Position numbers and translations under genes: made by a program
The notes under the pieces: generated by a model
What the model saw: the letters and a program-made list of their open reading frames with translations, nothing else
What the model was told of the DNA's origin: nothing
Database searches by the model: none
Shown: in pieces, positions 32,341-40,671 of the stretch
How positions within the stretch are numbered: position 1 is the stretch's first letter
How the letters are laid out: each line of letters begins with the position of its first letter
From: Stenotrophomonas maltophilia
GTDB taxonomy: Bacteria; Pseudomonadota; Gammaproteobacteria; Xanthomonadales; Xanthomonadaceae
Length of the DNA stretch: 42,279 nucleotides
NCBI GenBank assembly: GCA_002364755.1
Contig: DEZI01000030.1
Location: forward strand, 68,878 to 111,156
Direction: 5' to 3'

Positions 32341-33765
32341 TCAGCCTTCCATCTGCTCCAGTTCCTTGCCCTTGGTTTCGCGCACGTAGCGGACCACGAA
32401 GAAGATGGAGAGGAAGGCGGCGACGGTATAGATCCCGTACGCGCCGGCCAGGCCGATGCCGGCCAGCAGCATCGGGAAGGTGACGGTGATGGCGAAGTTC
32501 GACGTCCACTGCGCCGCACCGGCCACCGCCAGCGCCGAGCCGCGGATCTGGTTCGGGAACATCTCGCCCAGCATCACCCACATCACCGGGCCCCACGACA
32601 TGTTGAAGAAGACCACGTAGACGTTGGCCGCCACCAGCGCCAAGCGGCCCATGCCGTCGGACAACTGCAGCCTGCCATCGACCAGGCTGCCGCTGGCAAA
32701 GGCCACCACCATCAGCGCCAGCGCAACGGCCATGCCCACCGAACCGACCCACAGCAGCGGCTTGCGGCCGATGCGGTCGATCAGCAGTACCGTCACCAGG
32801 CAGGCGCCGATGCTCAGCGCGCCGGACAGCACATTGATCAGCAGCGCATCGTTTTCCGAGAAGCCCACCGCCTGCCACAGCACCGCGCCGTAGTAGAACA
32901 CCACGTTGATGCCCACCAGCTGCTGCAGCACCGCCAGGCCGATACCCACCCAGACGATACTGCGCAGGCGCCCCGTGGTCTTGTCCTTCAGATCGGCAAA
33001 GCTCGGCCGGTGCTGGTCCTGGGCCAGGCTGCCCTCGATCTCGCTGCGCTTGGTGCGGGCCTCGGCCGCGCCGTACAGCTTCACCAGCACCGCCTCGGCC
33101 TGCGCCTGGCGCCCCTTGGCGACCAGGAAGCGCGGACTTTCCGGGATCGCCAGCAGCAGCAGCAGGAACAGCAGCGACGGAATCGCCTGCATCCAGAACA
33201 TCCAGCGCCATGCCTCCTGCCCCAGCCACAGCACCTCGGTGGAGGCACCGGCGGCACGGGCCAGCAGGAAGTTGCTGAGGAACGCCGCGAACAGGCCGCT
33301 GATGATCGCCATCTGCTGCACCGTGGCCAGCTTGCCGCGATAGCGCGCCGAGGCCACTTCGGCGATGTAGGCCGGCGACATCACGCTGGCCGCCCCCACC
33401 GCGAAGCCGCCAACCATGCGCGCGGCCACGAACATCCAGGAGGCATGTGCCGCGCCGGCACCCAGCGCCGACAGCAGGAACAGCACCGCCGAGATGATCA
33501 GCACGCTGCGCCGGCCCAGCAGGTCACCCAGGCGCCCGGCCACGAATGCACCGATCGCGCAGCCCAGCAGCATCGATGCCACCTCGAAGCCCAGGGCCGC
33601 CTCGCTGGAATTGAACGCCTGGCGCAGGCCGTCGACCGTGCCGTTGATCACGCCACTGTCGAAGCCGAACAGGAAGCCACCGAGGGTGGCCACGCAACTG
33701 ATCAGGACGATGAAGGCGGTGTTTTCACCACCGTGGGCGGCGACGCCGGTCTGGGCTGGGCTCAT
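32341..33765 (-). CDS. Sugar porter family MFS transporter
   Basis: A 474-residue inner-membrane symporter of the sugar porter family with about twelve membrane segments. Family signatures are GFLFGFDSGVINGT in helix 1, GRLGDLLGRRSVL, PAYIAEVASARYRGKL, PESPRFLVAKGR after helix 6, QQLVGINVVFYYG in helix 7, DRIGRKPLL, and PNQIRGSALAV. It resembles glucose/xylose/arabinose transporters; the substrate cannot be fixed from sequence alone. Start ATG 33765 has AGGA upstream. It stands alone, and glucose uptake for the glk-zwf operon is a reasonable guess. Confidence 0.9.
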   Translation of the reverse strand: MSPAQTGVAAHGGENTAFIVLISCVATLGGFLFGFDSGVINGTVDGLRQAFNSSEAALGFEVASMLLGCAIGAFVAGRLGDLLGRRSVLIISAVLFLLSALGAGAAHASWMFVAARMVGGFAVGAASVMSPAYIAEVASARYRGKLATVQQMAIISGLFAAFLSNFLLARAAGASTEVLWLGQEAWRWMFWMQAIPSLLFLLLLLAIPESPRFLVAKGRQAQAEAVLVKLYGAAEARTKRSEIEGSLAQDQHRPSFADLKDKTTGRLRSIVWVGIGLAVLQQLVGINVVFYYGAVLWQAVGFSENDALLINVLSGALSIGACLVTVLLIDRIGRKPLLWVGSVGMAVALALMVVAFASGSLVDGRLQLSDGMGRLALVAANVYVVFFNMSWGPVMWVMLGEMFPNQIRGSALAVAGAAQWTSNFAITVTFPMLLAGIGLAGAYGIYTVAAFLSIFFVVRYVRETKGKELEQMEG

Positions 33766-33954
33766 GGAAGATCCTGCTGGAATGGGAAAGCGGCCGCGCA
33801 AGGCCGGGCTGACGGCGCAGCGTCGCACAGCCCCGCGACCACGCCAATGGGCCGCCCCTCCGAGCCTTGGCGGCCCCTCCCAGCCCCCGGGCCGACATCG
33901 GGGCCCAACCTGTTCTAGAATTGGCGCGTTCAGTAAGCGATTCCAGCCCCGCCC

Positions 33955-34278
33955 ATGCCCTTTGTCGTCACCGAAAACTGCATCAAGTGCAAACACACCG
34001 ATTGCGTGGAAGTGTGCCCCGTGGACTGCTTCCACGAAGGCCCGAACTTCCTGGTGATCGATCCGGACGAGTGCATCGACTGCACCCTCTGTGAGCCGGA
34101 GTGCCCGGTCAACGCGATCTTCCCGGAGGACGATGTCCCGGCCGGCCAGGAAGTGTTCGTGGGCCTCAATGCCGAGCTCGCCAAGGCGTGGCCGGTGCTG
34201 ACCGTGCGCAAGGATCCGCCCGCCGATGCCGGCGAGTGGGACGGCAAGCCGGACAAGCTGCCGCTGCTGGAGCGCTGA
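33955..34278 (+). CDS. fdxA: Seven-iron ferredoxin FdxA
   Basis: A 107-residue cytosolic electron carrier with one [3Fe-4S] and one [4Fe-4S] cluster. The cysteine pattern CIKCKHTDCVEVCPVDC followed by CIDCTLCEPECP matches the Azotobacter FdI/FdxA type, and NFLVIDPDECIDC and the C-terminal DWDG-like EWDGKPDKLPLLER are also typical. A strong terminator follows. It is monocistronic. Confidence 0.95.
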   Translation: MPFVVTENCIKCKHTDCVEVCPVDCFHEGPNFLVIDPDECIDCTLCEPECPVNAIFPEDDVPAGQEVFVGLNAELAKAWPVLTVRKDPPADAGEWDGKPDKLPLLER

Positions 34279-34298
34279 GAAGCGCCTGTTGCGGCAAC

Positions 34299-34326
34299 GA
34301 AAAAGGGCGCCTTGCGGCGCCCTTTT
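34299..34326. terminator. Terminator after fdxA, possibly bidirectional
   Basis: AAAAGGGCGC and GCGCCCTTTT form a strong stem around CTTGCG, with A and T runs on both sides. It sits between convergent fdxA and the bamC-like gene. Confidence 0.85.
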
Positions 34327-34350
34327 CTGTGGGTGGTGGCAAGGCAAAGG

Positions 34351-34372
34351 GTAGCGCCGGGCCATGCCCGGC
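34351..34372 (+). repeat. SMAG-like hairpin
   Basis: GTAG followed by a GCCGGGCCATGCCCGGC stem, directly downstream of the bamC-like gene stop on its strand. Confidence 0.8.
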
Positions 34373-34389
34373 GGAACCTTCACCGGCGC

Positions 34390-34908
34390 TTACTGCGCCA
34401 GCTTCGCCTTCAGCGCGCCGATCAGCTTCACCGGGGCTTCGGCGGTGGCCGGCATGCCGCGCGGGTCGACCGCGGAGATGTAGGCACCGGCATCGACGGC
34501 AACCACGCGGACCAGGAAGTTGCTGCCTTCATAGGCCACATCGTAGGAACCCAGCAGCTGCGCGCGGCTGGCGATGGTCACGCCCTCGACGCCTTCCAGC
34601 GCGGTGCCAACCTTGCCGAAGGCCTCTTCCTTGCTGCCCGGGATGGTGAAACCGCTGTTGCCAGCAGCCGGGGCGGCAGCGGCCGCCGGAGCCGCCGGCT
34701 TGGTGGCCGAGCTCAGCGCCGGCACCTGGTTGCCACCGGCGCCTGCCGGGACGTTCAGATCCGGCGGCACTTCCAGCGGACGCATTTCGGGAGCCAGGGC
34801 GTAATCACCCTTGGCGCCGCGCTTGAAGCAGCCGGTGGTACCGGCAGCGACGGCGACGGCAAGCAGGGCGTAGGACAGCACGCGGACAGTGGAAACGGAT
34901 TGACGCAT
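34390..34908 (-). CDS. bamC: BamC/NlpB-like outer-membrane lipoprotein
   Basis: A 172-residue predicted lipoprotein. The signal peptide ends in the lipobox GTTGC. An unstructured stretch with APEMRPLEVPPDLNVP resembles the BamC N-terminus that contacts BamD; an Ala/Pro linker and one small folded domain follow. E. coli BamC is about twice this length, with two helix-grip domains, so this looks like a one-domain version. Position directly after dapA matches the dapA-nlpB order in enterobacteria and supports the call. The symbol is provisional. Confidence 0.7.
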   Translation of the reverse strand: MRQSVSTVRVLSYALLAVAVAAGTTGCFKRGAKGDYALAPEMRPLEVPPDLNVPAGAGGNQVPALSSATKPAAPAAAAAPAAGNSGFTIPGSKEEAFGKVGTALEGVEGVTIASRAQLLGSYDVAYEGSNFLVRVVAVDAGAYISAVDPRGMPATAEAPVKLIGALKAKLAQ

Positions 34909-34940
34909 GTGGATCTCCTGGATCAGGCCACGACAAAGGG

Positions 34941-35834
34941 TCAGTGGCTGGAAAGGGCTTCAAGGGCGGCGATGTCGCCGGCGAGATGGTCGGCCGCGGG
35001 GTGGTGTGCGGCCGAAAGCGGCAGCAGCGGCAGGCGCAGGTCATGGCCGATGCCGATGCGGCGCAGCAGCGCCTTGACCGGGATCGGGTTCGGCTCGACG
35101 CCGCAGAAATCATGGAATGGCTGCAGGCGCGCATCCCAGGCTTCGGTAGCGTCATGTTCGTGGGCGGCGGCCAGCGCGCACATGCGGCGGTAGGCACCGG
35201 GCAGCGCGTTGGAACCGACCGAGATCAGGCCGGCCATGCCGGCCTGGATCGAGCGGGCGGCGGTGCCGTCATCGCCACTGAGCACGGCGAACTCCGGACC
35301 GGCCAGGGCCAGCAGGGCCTGCACGCGGCCCATGTCGCCCACCGCTTCCTTGATGGCGACGATGTTCGGGTGGCTGGCGAGCTCGGCCACGGTCTCCGGC
35401 AGCATGTCGCAGCCGGTGCGGCCGGGCACGTTGTACAGCACCACCGGCAGCCCCCCCTGGTCGGCCACGGCGCGGTAATGCGCGATCAGGCCGGCCTGGG
35501 TGGGCCGCACGTACGGCGGGGTCACCACCAGGGCGTGGGTGGCGCCGAGGGCGGCGGCGCGGCGGGTCTGTTCGATGGTTTTGGCGGTGCCCGACAGGCC
35601 GGTGCCGGCCAGGACCGGGACACGGCCGGCGATGGTTTCGACCGCACTGGCCAGCAGCTGGTCGTATTCGGCATCGGACAGGGTGGCGGCTTCGCCGGTC
35701 GAGCCGGCGACGACGACGCCTTGGACGCCGCCCTCCAGCTGCAGGTGCAGCAGGCGCTGCCAACCGTCGGGGTCGAGGGAGCCGTCGGCCCGGAACGGGG
35801 TCGCCAGCGCGGTGATGAGGCCGGAAAGGGACAA
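34941..35834 (-). CDS. dapA: 4-hydroxy-tetrahydrodipicolinate synthase
   Basis: Condenses pyruvate and aspartate semialdehyde in lysine and diaminopimelate synthesis. The 297-residue TIM-barrel protein has the Schiff-base Lys162 in VAIKEAVGD, Tyr134 in YNVPGRTG and Tyr108 in TPPYVRP. The usual GTTGES motif reads GSTGEA, so the position equal to E. coli Thr44 is Ser45, which keeps the hydroxyl of the proton relay. The start appears to be TTG at 35834, the only candidate matching family N-termini (SLSGLITALATPF). It precedes the bamC-like gene by 32 bp. Confidence 0.95.
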   Translation of the reverse strand: MSLSGLITALATPFRADGSLDPDGWQRLLHLQLEGGVQGVVVAGSTGEAATLSDAEYDQLLASAVETIAGRVPVLAGTGLSGTAKTIEQTRRAAALGATHALVVTPPYVRPTQAGLIAHYRAVADQGGLPVVLYNVPGRTGCDMLPETVAELASHPNIVAIKEAVGDMGRVQALLALAGPEFAVLSGDDGTAARSIQAGMAGLISVGSNALPGAYRRMCALAAAHEHDATEAWDARLQPFHDFCGVEPNPIPVKALLRRIGIGHDLRLPLLPLSAAHHPAADHLAGDIAALEALSSH

Positions 35835-35997
35835 GGACGTACTGCTCTTGGCTGGGGAGGGAGACGCCCGCCACGACAGGCCGGGAGCACCTGAATGTTA
35901 CTTGCGGCGCGAAAGCACGGGCAAGTATGCTGGACACCGGTGGATTCCCGCCCCCGGCGGGCATTCAGACTCACGCCTTGCATTACCCGGAATCGCC

Positions 35998-36558
35998 TTG
36001 ACCGACACCACCCCGCGCCCCGCGCCGAGCGAAAACCACCTCCTGATCAACGCCTACACGACGCATCCGGAGTCCCCCCTGCTGTCCGTCACCCGCCGCA
36101 TCGCCGACAGCGGCTGCAATCTGGTGGACGCGCGCCTGGCCACGGTCGGCCGCGATGTCTCGGTCACCGCCCTGGCCACCGGCTCCTGGGATTCGGTCGC
36201 CAAGCTGGAAGCGATGCTGACCCGGCTCGAGCGCGAGGAAGGCCTGAAGCTGGTCTGGTACCGCACCGAGGCCAAGCAGGCGCAGTCCAACCTGCTGCCG
36301 TACATCGTCGAAGTAATCGCCGCCGACAAGCCGGGCATTCTGTTCCAGCTGGCCGACTTCTTCGACCGACAGGGCATCACCATCGAGACCCTGCAGAGCA
36401 CGCGTTACCGCGCCATGCAGACCGGTGCTGAAATGTTCAGCGCGCAGGTCACCATCGGCGTGCCGGCCAACATGCACATCGCCGCGCTGCGCGACGATTT
36501 CCTCGAGTTCTGCGACCACCTGAACCTGGACGCGATAATGGACCCGATGAAATTCTGA
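35998..36558 (+). CDS. gcvR: Glycine cleavage system transcriptional repressor-like ACT protein (GcvR)
   Basis: A 186-residue protein with two ACT domains and no DNA-binding domain. The first ACT domain begins LINAYTTHPESPLLSVTRRI, the second with VEVIAADKPGILFQLADFFD. In E. coli GcvR binds GcvA and glycine to repress gcv. No gcv genes are in the window, so regulation of that target here is inferred. The start seems to be TTG 35998, with GGAA upstream. It diverges from dapA, and its ACT domains may simply sense an amino acid. Confidence 0.85.
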   Translation: MTDTTPRPAPSENHLLINAYTTHPESPLLSVTRRIADSGCNLVDARLATVGRDVSVTALATGSWDSVAKLEAMLTRLEREEGLKLVWYRTEAKQAQSNLLPYIVEVIAADKPGILFQLADFFDRQGITIETLQSTRYRAMQTGAEMFSAQVTIGVPANMHIAALRDDFLEFCDHLNLDAIMDPMKF

Positions 36559-36649
36559 TCGGACGTGCGGATTTTCGCGCGCCTCTCACGGGCGCGTGGC
36601 GTTTCATGCAATTGTCGTAGAAACACCCCAGGCTCGACAGAAGGACCTC

Positions 36650-37129
36650 ATGAACAACGGCGATACCCTGGACAGCACCACCCTTTCCCTGCCGCTGGCC
36701 CTGTCCGGCGGCGATCAGTCCACCCTCGGCGATTACGCCGGCCAGTGGCTGGTGCTGTACTTCTACCCCAAGGACAGCACGCCCGGCTGCACCACCGAAG
36801 GCATCGAATTCAACGCGCTGCTGCCGGAATTCAAGAAGGCCGGTGCGGTCGTGCTCGGCGTCTCCCGCGACTCGGTCAGATCCCACGACAACTTCTGCGC
36901 CAAGCAGGGATTCAGCTTCCCGCTGGTCAGTGATGCCGACGAGGCACTGTGCACCGCCTTCGACGTGATCAGGATGAAGAACATGTACGGCAAGCAGGTA
37001 CGTGGCATCGAACGCAGCACCTTCCTGATTTCTCCCGACGGCCAACTCGTGCAGTCCTGGCGCAAGGTCAAGGTCGCCGGCCATGCCGACGCGGTGCTTG
37101 CCGAACTGAAGGCCGCCCAATCCAAGTGA
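36650..37129 (+). CDS. bcp: Thioredoxin-dependent peroxiredoxin Bcp
   Basis: Reduces hydrogen and organic peroxides. The 159-residue protein has the peroxidatic Cys47 in STPGCTTEG and a second Cys83 in DNFCAKQG. A 36-residue separation agrees with the atypical 2-Cys arrangement reported for a Xanthomonas Bcp (Cys48/Cys84). ATG 36650 has AGAAGGA upstream. A terminator-like stem follows before the PhoH-type gene. Confidence 0.95.
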   Translation: MNNGDTLDSTTLSLPLALSGGDQSTLGDYAGQWLVLYFYPKDSTPGCTTEGIEFNALLPEFKKAGAVVLGVSRDSVRSHDNFCAKQGFSFPLVSDADEALCTAFDVIRMKNMYGKQVRGIERSTFLISPDGQLVQSWRKVKVAGHADAVLAELKAAQSK

Positions 37130-37151
37130 GTTCCAACGCCCACTGTGTCCT

Positions 37152-37188
37152 CCACCACCCTGCCCTGCAGCAGGCCGTGGTGGTTTTT
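37152..37188 (+). terminator. Terminator-like stem between bcp and the PhoH gene
   Basis: CCACCAC at 37152-37158 pairs with GTGGTGG at 37177-37183, an inner CCTGC/GCAGG stem adds to it, and TTTTT follows. It lies 20 bp before the next start codon, so it could also act as an attenuator for that gene. Confidence 0.6.
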
Positions 37189-37207
37189 CCCTGTCCGTAA
37201 CCAGGAA

Positions 37208-38614
37208 ATGACGATGACCCGAGGCAAGCGCATCTACGTGCTGGATACCAACGTGCTGATGCACGATCCCACCGCGCTGTTCAAGTTCGAGGAACATGAC
37301 GTCTACCTGCCGATGCAGGTGATCGAGGAGCTGGACAACGGCAAGAAGGGCACCTCCGAAGCGAGCCGCAACGCCCGCCAGGTGAGCCGCTTCCTCAATG
37401 AGCTGGTGCAGGAATCGGGCCTGGACAACCTGGCCGACGGCATTGCGCTGGAGCGCCCCAACGGCCTGCAGCTGCGCGGCAAGCAGAGCGCCGGCAAGCT
37501 GCGCTTCCAGACCAGCCATTTCGACGCGGGCAAGAGTTTCGGCAAGGTCATCCCGGACAACGCCATCCTTGGCGCGATCCTGGCGCTGAAGGAAGAAACG
37601 CCCGACCTGCCGGTGGTGTTCGTTTCCAAGGACATCAACCTGCGGATCAAGGCGGCCATCGCCGGCATCGTGTCCGAGGACTACGAGAACGACCGCGCGC
37701 TGGATGATTTCAGCCTGCTCTACACCGGTGCCACCGAGCTGCCGGAAGACTTCTGGAAGCGCCACGGCGAGGACCTGCGCAGCTGGAGCGACAAGGGCCG
37801 CACGCATTACGAAATCCTCGCGCAGGACGGCGAGGAGTGGTACCCCAACCAGTACGTCTACCTGCCCGGCGAAGACGAGGTCGAGCTGCGCGTCAGCCGC
37901 GTGGTCGGCGATGGCAAGGTGGTGCTGTCGCTGGTCGATGATTTCCGCCACGGCAGCCATGCCGTGTGGGGCATCAGCGCGCGCAACCGCGAGCAGAACT
38001 TCGCGCTCAACGCACTGATGGACCCGGAGATCGACTTCGTCACCCTGCTCGGCACCGCCGGCACCGGCAAGACCCTGCTGGCGCTGGCCGCCGGCCTGGC
38101 GCAGACGATGGACCAGCAGCGTTACCGCGAGATCATCATGACCCGCGCCACGGTCAGCGTGGGCGAGGACATCGGCTTCCTGCCGGGTACCGAAGAAGAA
38201 AAGATGACGCCGTGGATGGGCGCGCTGACCGACAACCTGGAAGTGCTGACCCACAACCAGGAAGGCGGCACCTGGGGCCGCCAGGCCACCAACGACCTGC
38301 TGGCCAGCCGCATCAAGATCCGCTCGATGAACTTCATGCGCGGTCGCACCTTCCTGTCGCGCTACCTGATCCTCGATGAAGCGCAGAACCTCACCCCGAA
38401 GCAGATGAAGACGCTGATCACCCGTGCCGGCCCCGGCACCAAGATCGTCTGCCTGGGCAACGTCGAGCAGATCGACACCCCGTACCTGACCGAGACCACC
38501 TCGGGCCTGACCTACGCGGTGGATCGCTTCAAGAACTGGCCGCATAGTGCGCACATCACCCTGCGCCGGGGCGAACGTTCGCGCCTGGCCGATTACGCTT
38601 CGGAGGTGTTGTGA
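37208..38614 (+). CDS. PIN domain / PhoH family ATPase
   Basis: A 468-residue fusion of an N-terminal PIN ribonuclease-like domain and a C-terminal PhoH ATPase (PhoH2-type). PIN acidic residues appear in VLDTNVLMHD and VIEELDNGKKG, with DKDIN-like SKDINLRIKA later. The PhoH part has Walker A GTAGTGKTLL from residue 282 and Walker B LILDEAQNLTP. Similar proteins have been shown to be RNA helicase/nucleases in mycobacteria; the substrate here is unknown. Start ATG 37208 has CCAGGAA upstream. The next gene starts in its stop codon. Confidence 0.92.
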   Translation: MTMTRGKRIYVLDTNVLMHDPTALFKFEEHDVYLPMQVIEELDNGKKGTSEASRNARQVSRFLNELVQESGLDNLADGIALERPNGLQLRGKQSAGKLRFQTSHFDAGKSFGKVIPDNAILGAILALKEETPDLPVVFVSKDINLRIKAAIAGIVSEDYENDRALDDFSLLYTGATELPEDFWKRHGEDLRSWSDKGRTHYEILAQDGEEWYPNQYVYLPGEDEVELRVSRVVGDGKVVLSLVDDFRHGSHAVWGISARNREQNFALNALMDPEIDFVTLLGTAGTGKTLLALAAGLAQTMDQQRYREIIMTRATVSVGEDIGFLPGTEEEKMTPWMGALTDNLEVLTHNQEGGTWGRQATNDLLASRIKIRSMNFMRGRTFLSRYLILDEAQNLTPKQMKTLITRAGPGTKIVCLGNVEQIDTPYLTETTSGLTYAVDRFKNWPHSAHITLRRGERSRLADYASEVL

Positions 38615-39120
38615 ACCGTTGCACCCGCCTGCTGCTGCCCTCGGCTGCGATCACCCTCGCAGCCGCCCTGGGTGCGTGCACCACCACGCGTGGCCCGGCC
38701 AGCGTGCCGACCGCCGAGCGCACCGGCCAATCGTGGGTGGTCACCCGCCCCGTCATCGCCGCGCAGGTGCTGGACACCTGCTCGCGCACCAGCCCCGGCC
38801 GCGAGGCGGGGCGGGTGAGCGGCTACTGGGCGCCGAGCCGGCAGCAGGTGGACCAGATGGAAGCGAAGCTGTCCTCACTGGAAGCACAGGTGCCGCACGT
38901 ACTGGACTTCGATCGCCAGTACGTGGGCATCGAAAGTGGCGGCCGGCAGCTGATCTACATCAACGCCTTCCACCTGCCGGAAGATGCCAGCACCAATCCC
39001 GCGCGCGAAGCGATCCGCGTCTGCGATGGCGGCCGGCAGTTCTGGGGCGCGGTGTACGATCCCGCCACCGGCAGCTTCAGCGACCTGCAGTTCAACGGCG
39101 GCAAAGTGCCGTCGCCCTGA
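38611..39120 (+). CDS. Putative lipoprotein of unknown function
   Basis: A 169-residue predicted lipoprotein starting at GTG 38611, which overlaps the PhoH stop by 4 bp (GTGA). The signal peptide MNRCTRLLLPSAAITLAAAL ends in lipobox LGAC. A family link is not recognised. The mature part contains YVGIESGGRQLIYINAFH and GRQFWGAVYD, and two cysteines (DTCSRT and RVCDGG). Tight coupling to an RNA-active ATPase gene is noted, but no shared function is evident. Confidence 0.8.
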   Translation: MNRCTRLLLPSAAITLAAALGACTTTRGPASVPTAERTGQSWVVTRPVIAAQVLDTCSRTSPGREAGRVSGYWAPSRQQVDQMEAKLSSLEAQVPHVLDFDRQYVGIESGGRQLIYINAFHLPEDASTNPAREAIRVCDGGRQFWGAVYDPATGSFSDLQFNGGKVPSP

Positions 39121-39129
39121 GGCGGCGGC

Positions 39130-39798
39130 ATGGGAATCCGCCTGCCCACCTGGGTCTGGATCGGCGCGGTCGCGTTGTCCAGCGTGGCCGGCATGGTCAA
39201 CGTGGTCGGCTTCCTGGGCTTCGAGCACCAGGCGGTGAGCCACATGACCGGCAGTACCAGCCAGCTGGGCATGGCGATTGCCCAGGGCGACTGGCGCGCA
39301 GTCGGCCATCTGTGGGGCCTGCTGATCGCCTTCTCGCTGGGCGCGATGCTCAGTGGCCTGCTGATCCAGGCCGACACCCTGCAGCTGGGCCGGCGCTACG
39401 GCGTGGCCCTGGCGATCGAATCGGCGCTGCTGCTGGTGGCCATTCCATTGTTCGAACAGCAGCAGATCTGGGGTGCGCTGGCCGCGGCCATGGCCTGCGG
39501 CCTGCAGAACGCGATGGCTACCACCTTCAGCGGCGCGGTGGTGCGTACCACCCACCTGAGCGGCATGTTCACCGATCTTGGCATCGGCCTGGGCCACCTG
39601 CTGCGCGGCCTGCCCCTGCAGGTGCGTCGGCTGACCCTGAGCGGGCTGATCATCAGCGGCTTTCTCGGCGGCGGCATCATCGGCGCGTGGTTGTTCATGC
39701 ACTTCCGCTACGACGCCCTGCTCGCCCCTGCCCTGCTCACCGGCCTGGCCGGCATCGTGTATGTGATGTACCAGCAATGGGCGCGCTGGCGGCATTGA
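39130..39798 (+). CDS. DUF1275 (YoaK-like) membrane protein
   Basis: A 222-residue inner-membrane protein with about six hydrophobic segments. VAGMVNVVGFLGFEHQAVSH and HMTGSTSQLGMAIAQGDW hold the DUF1275 signature (a helix then MTGN/S-like motif), and GLQNAMATTFSGAVVRTTHL is the second family block. Function is unknown; a transporter role is often suggested. It follows the lipoprotein gene after 9 bp, so it is likely co-transcribed. Confidence 0.88.
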   Translation: MGIRLPTWVWIGAVALSSVAGMVNVVGFLGFEHQAVSHMTGSTSQLGMAIAQGDWRAVGHLWGLLIAFSLGAMLSGLLIQADTLQLGRRYGVALAIESALLLVAIPLFEQQQIWGALAAAMACGLQNAMATTFSGAVVRTTHLSGMFTDLGIGLGHLLRGLPLQVRRLTLSGLIISGFLGGGIIGAWLFMHFRYDALLAPALLTGLAGIVYVMYQQWARWRH

Positions 39799-39806
39799 AC
39801 CAGGGC

Positions 39807-39829
39807 ATCCACGCATGGCGTGGATCTAC
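39807..39829 (-). repeat. SMAG-like hairpin
   Basis: ATCCACGCATGGCGTGGAT stem ending in CTAC, between the DUF1275 gene and thiD. It is the same subtype as inside the long terminal repeats. Confidence 0.8.
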
Positions 39830-39861
39830 CTTCCCCTGCGGGACCACGGCACAATCGAGGC

Positions 39862-40671
39862 ATGAGCCCGACCACTCCCGCTTCCGCCCTCACCATCGCC
39901 GGCTCCGATTCCGGCGGTGGCGCCGGCATCCAGGCCGACCTGAAGGCCTTCGCCGCACACCGCGTGCACGGCCTGTCCGCCATCGCCGCACTGACCGCAC
40001 AGAACACCCGCGGCGTCACCGCCGTGCACGTGCCGCCGGTCGCCTTCCTGCGCGCGCAGCTGGACGCCTGCTTCGATGATTTCGACATCCACGCGGTGAA
40101 GCTCGGCATGCTGGCGAATGCAGAGGTCATCCACACCGTTGCTGACGTGCTCGAACTGCGCCGCCCCGCGCACGTGGTCCTCGATCCGGTGATGGTCGCC
40201 ACCAGTGGCGCGCGCCTGCTGGAAGACAGCGCGCTGCAGGCGATGCGAGAACGGCTGATTCCGCTGGCCACGCTGATCACCCCCAACACCCCCGAGGCCG
40301 AGCTGCTGGTCGGCCGCAGCATCGGCAACGCCGACCAGGCCGAGCAGGCTGCCGCCACCCTGCTGGACATGGGTGCCGGCGCCGTCCTGCTGAAGGGGGG
40401 CCACCTGCACGAAGGAAACCGGGTGATCGACCGCTATTTCGACGGTGTCAGCAGCGAGGAGTTCATCCACGCACGGCTGCCGCTGGACGCGCACGGCACC
40501 GGCTGCACGCTGGCCTCGGCGATTGCCGCCCAGCTGTGCAACGGGCTCAGCCTGGCCAATGCCTGCGAAGCCGGCATCGATTACGTGGCACGCGGCCTGC
40601 AGCAGGGCTACGCGCCCGGCCGCAGCGAAGTGCTGGTGCTGGATCATTTCGGCGCGGCACCGCACGCATGA
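39862..40671 (+). CDS. thiD: Hydroxymethylpyrimidine/phosphomethylpyrimidine kinase
   Basis: Phosphorylates HMP and HMP-P in thiamine synthesis. The 269-residue ribokinase-fold protein has TIAGSDSGGGAGIQADLKAF at the N-terminus, ALTAQNTRGV, VLDPVMVATSG, TPNTPEAELL, and the C-terminal DAHGTGCTLASAIAA with the catalytic Cys/Asp region. No TPP riboswitch was recognised upstream. The TGA overlaps the hydrolase ATG. Confidence 0.95.
   Translation: MSPTTPASALTIAGSDSGGGAGIQADLKAFAAHRVHGLSAIAALTAQNTRGVTAVHVPPVAFLRAQLDACFDDFDIHAVKLGMLANAEVIHTVADVLELRRPAHVVLDPVMVATSGARLLEDSALQAMRERLIPLATLITPNTPEAELLVGRSIGNADQAEQAAATLLDMGAGAVLLKGGHLHEGNRVIDRYFDGVSSEEFIHARLPLDAHGTGCTLASAIAAQLCNGLSLANACEAGIDYVARGLQQGYAPGRSEVLVLDHFGAAPHA

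Noticed and set aside
35835..35997. Glycine riboswitch upstream of gcvR
   Set aside because: No recognisable aptamer pattern in the 163-bp gap.
39799..39861. TPP riboswitch upstream of thiD
   Set aside because: The gap holds only a SMAG hairpin and about 30 further bases; no THI-box sequence or room for the aptamer.
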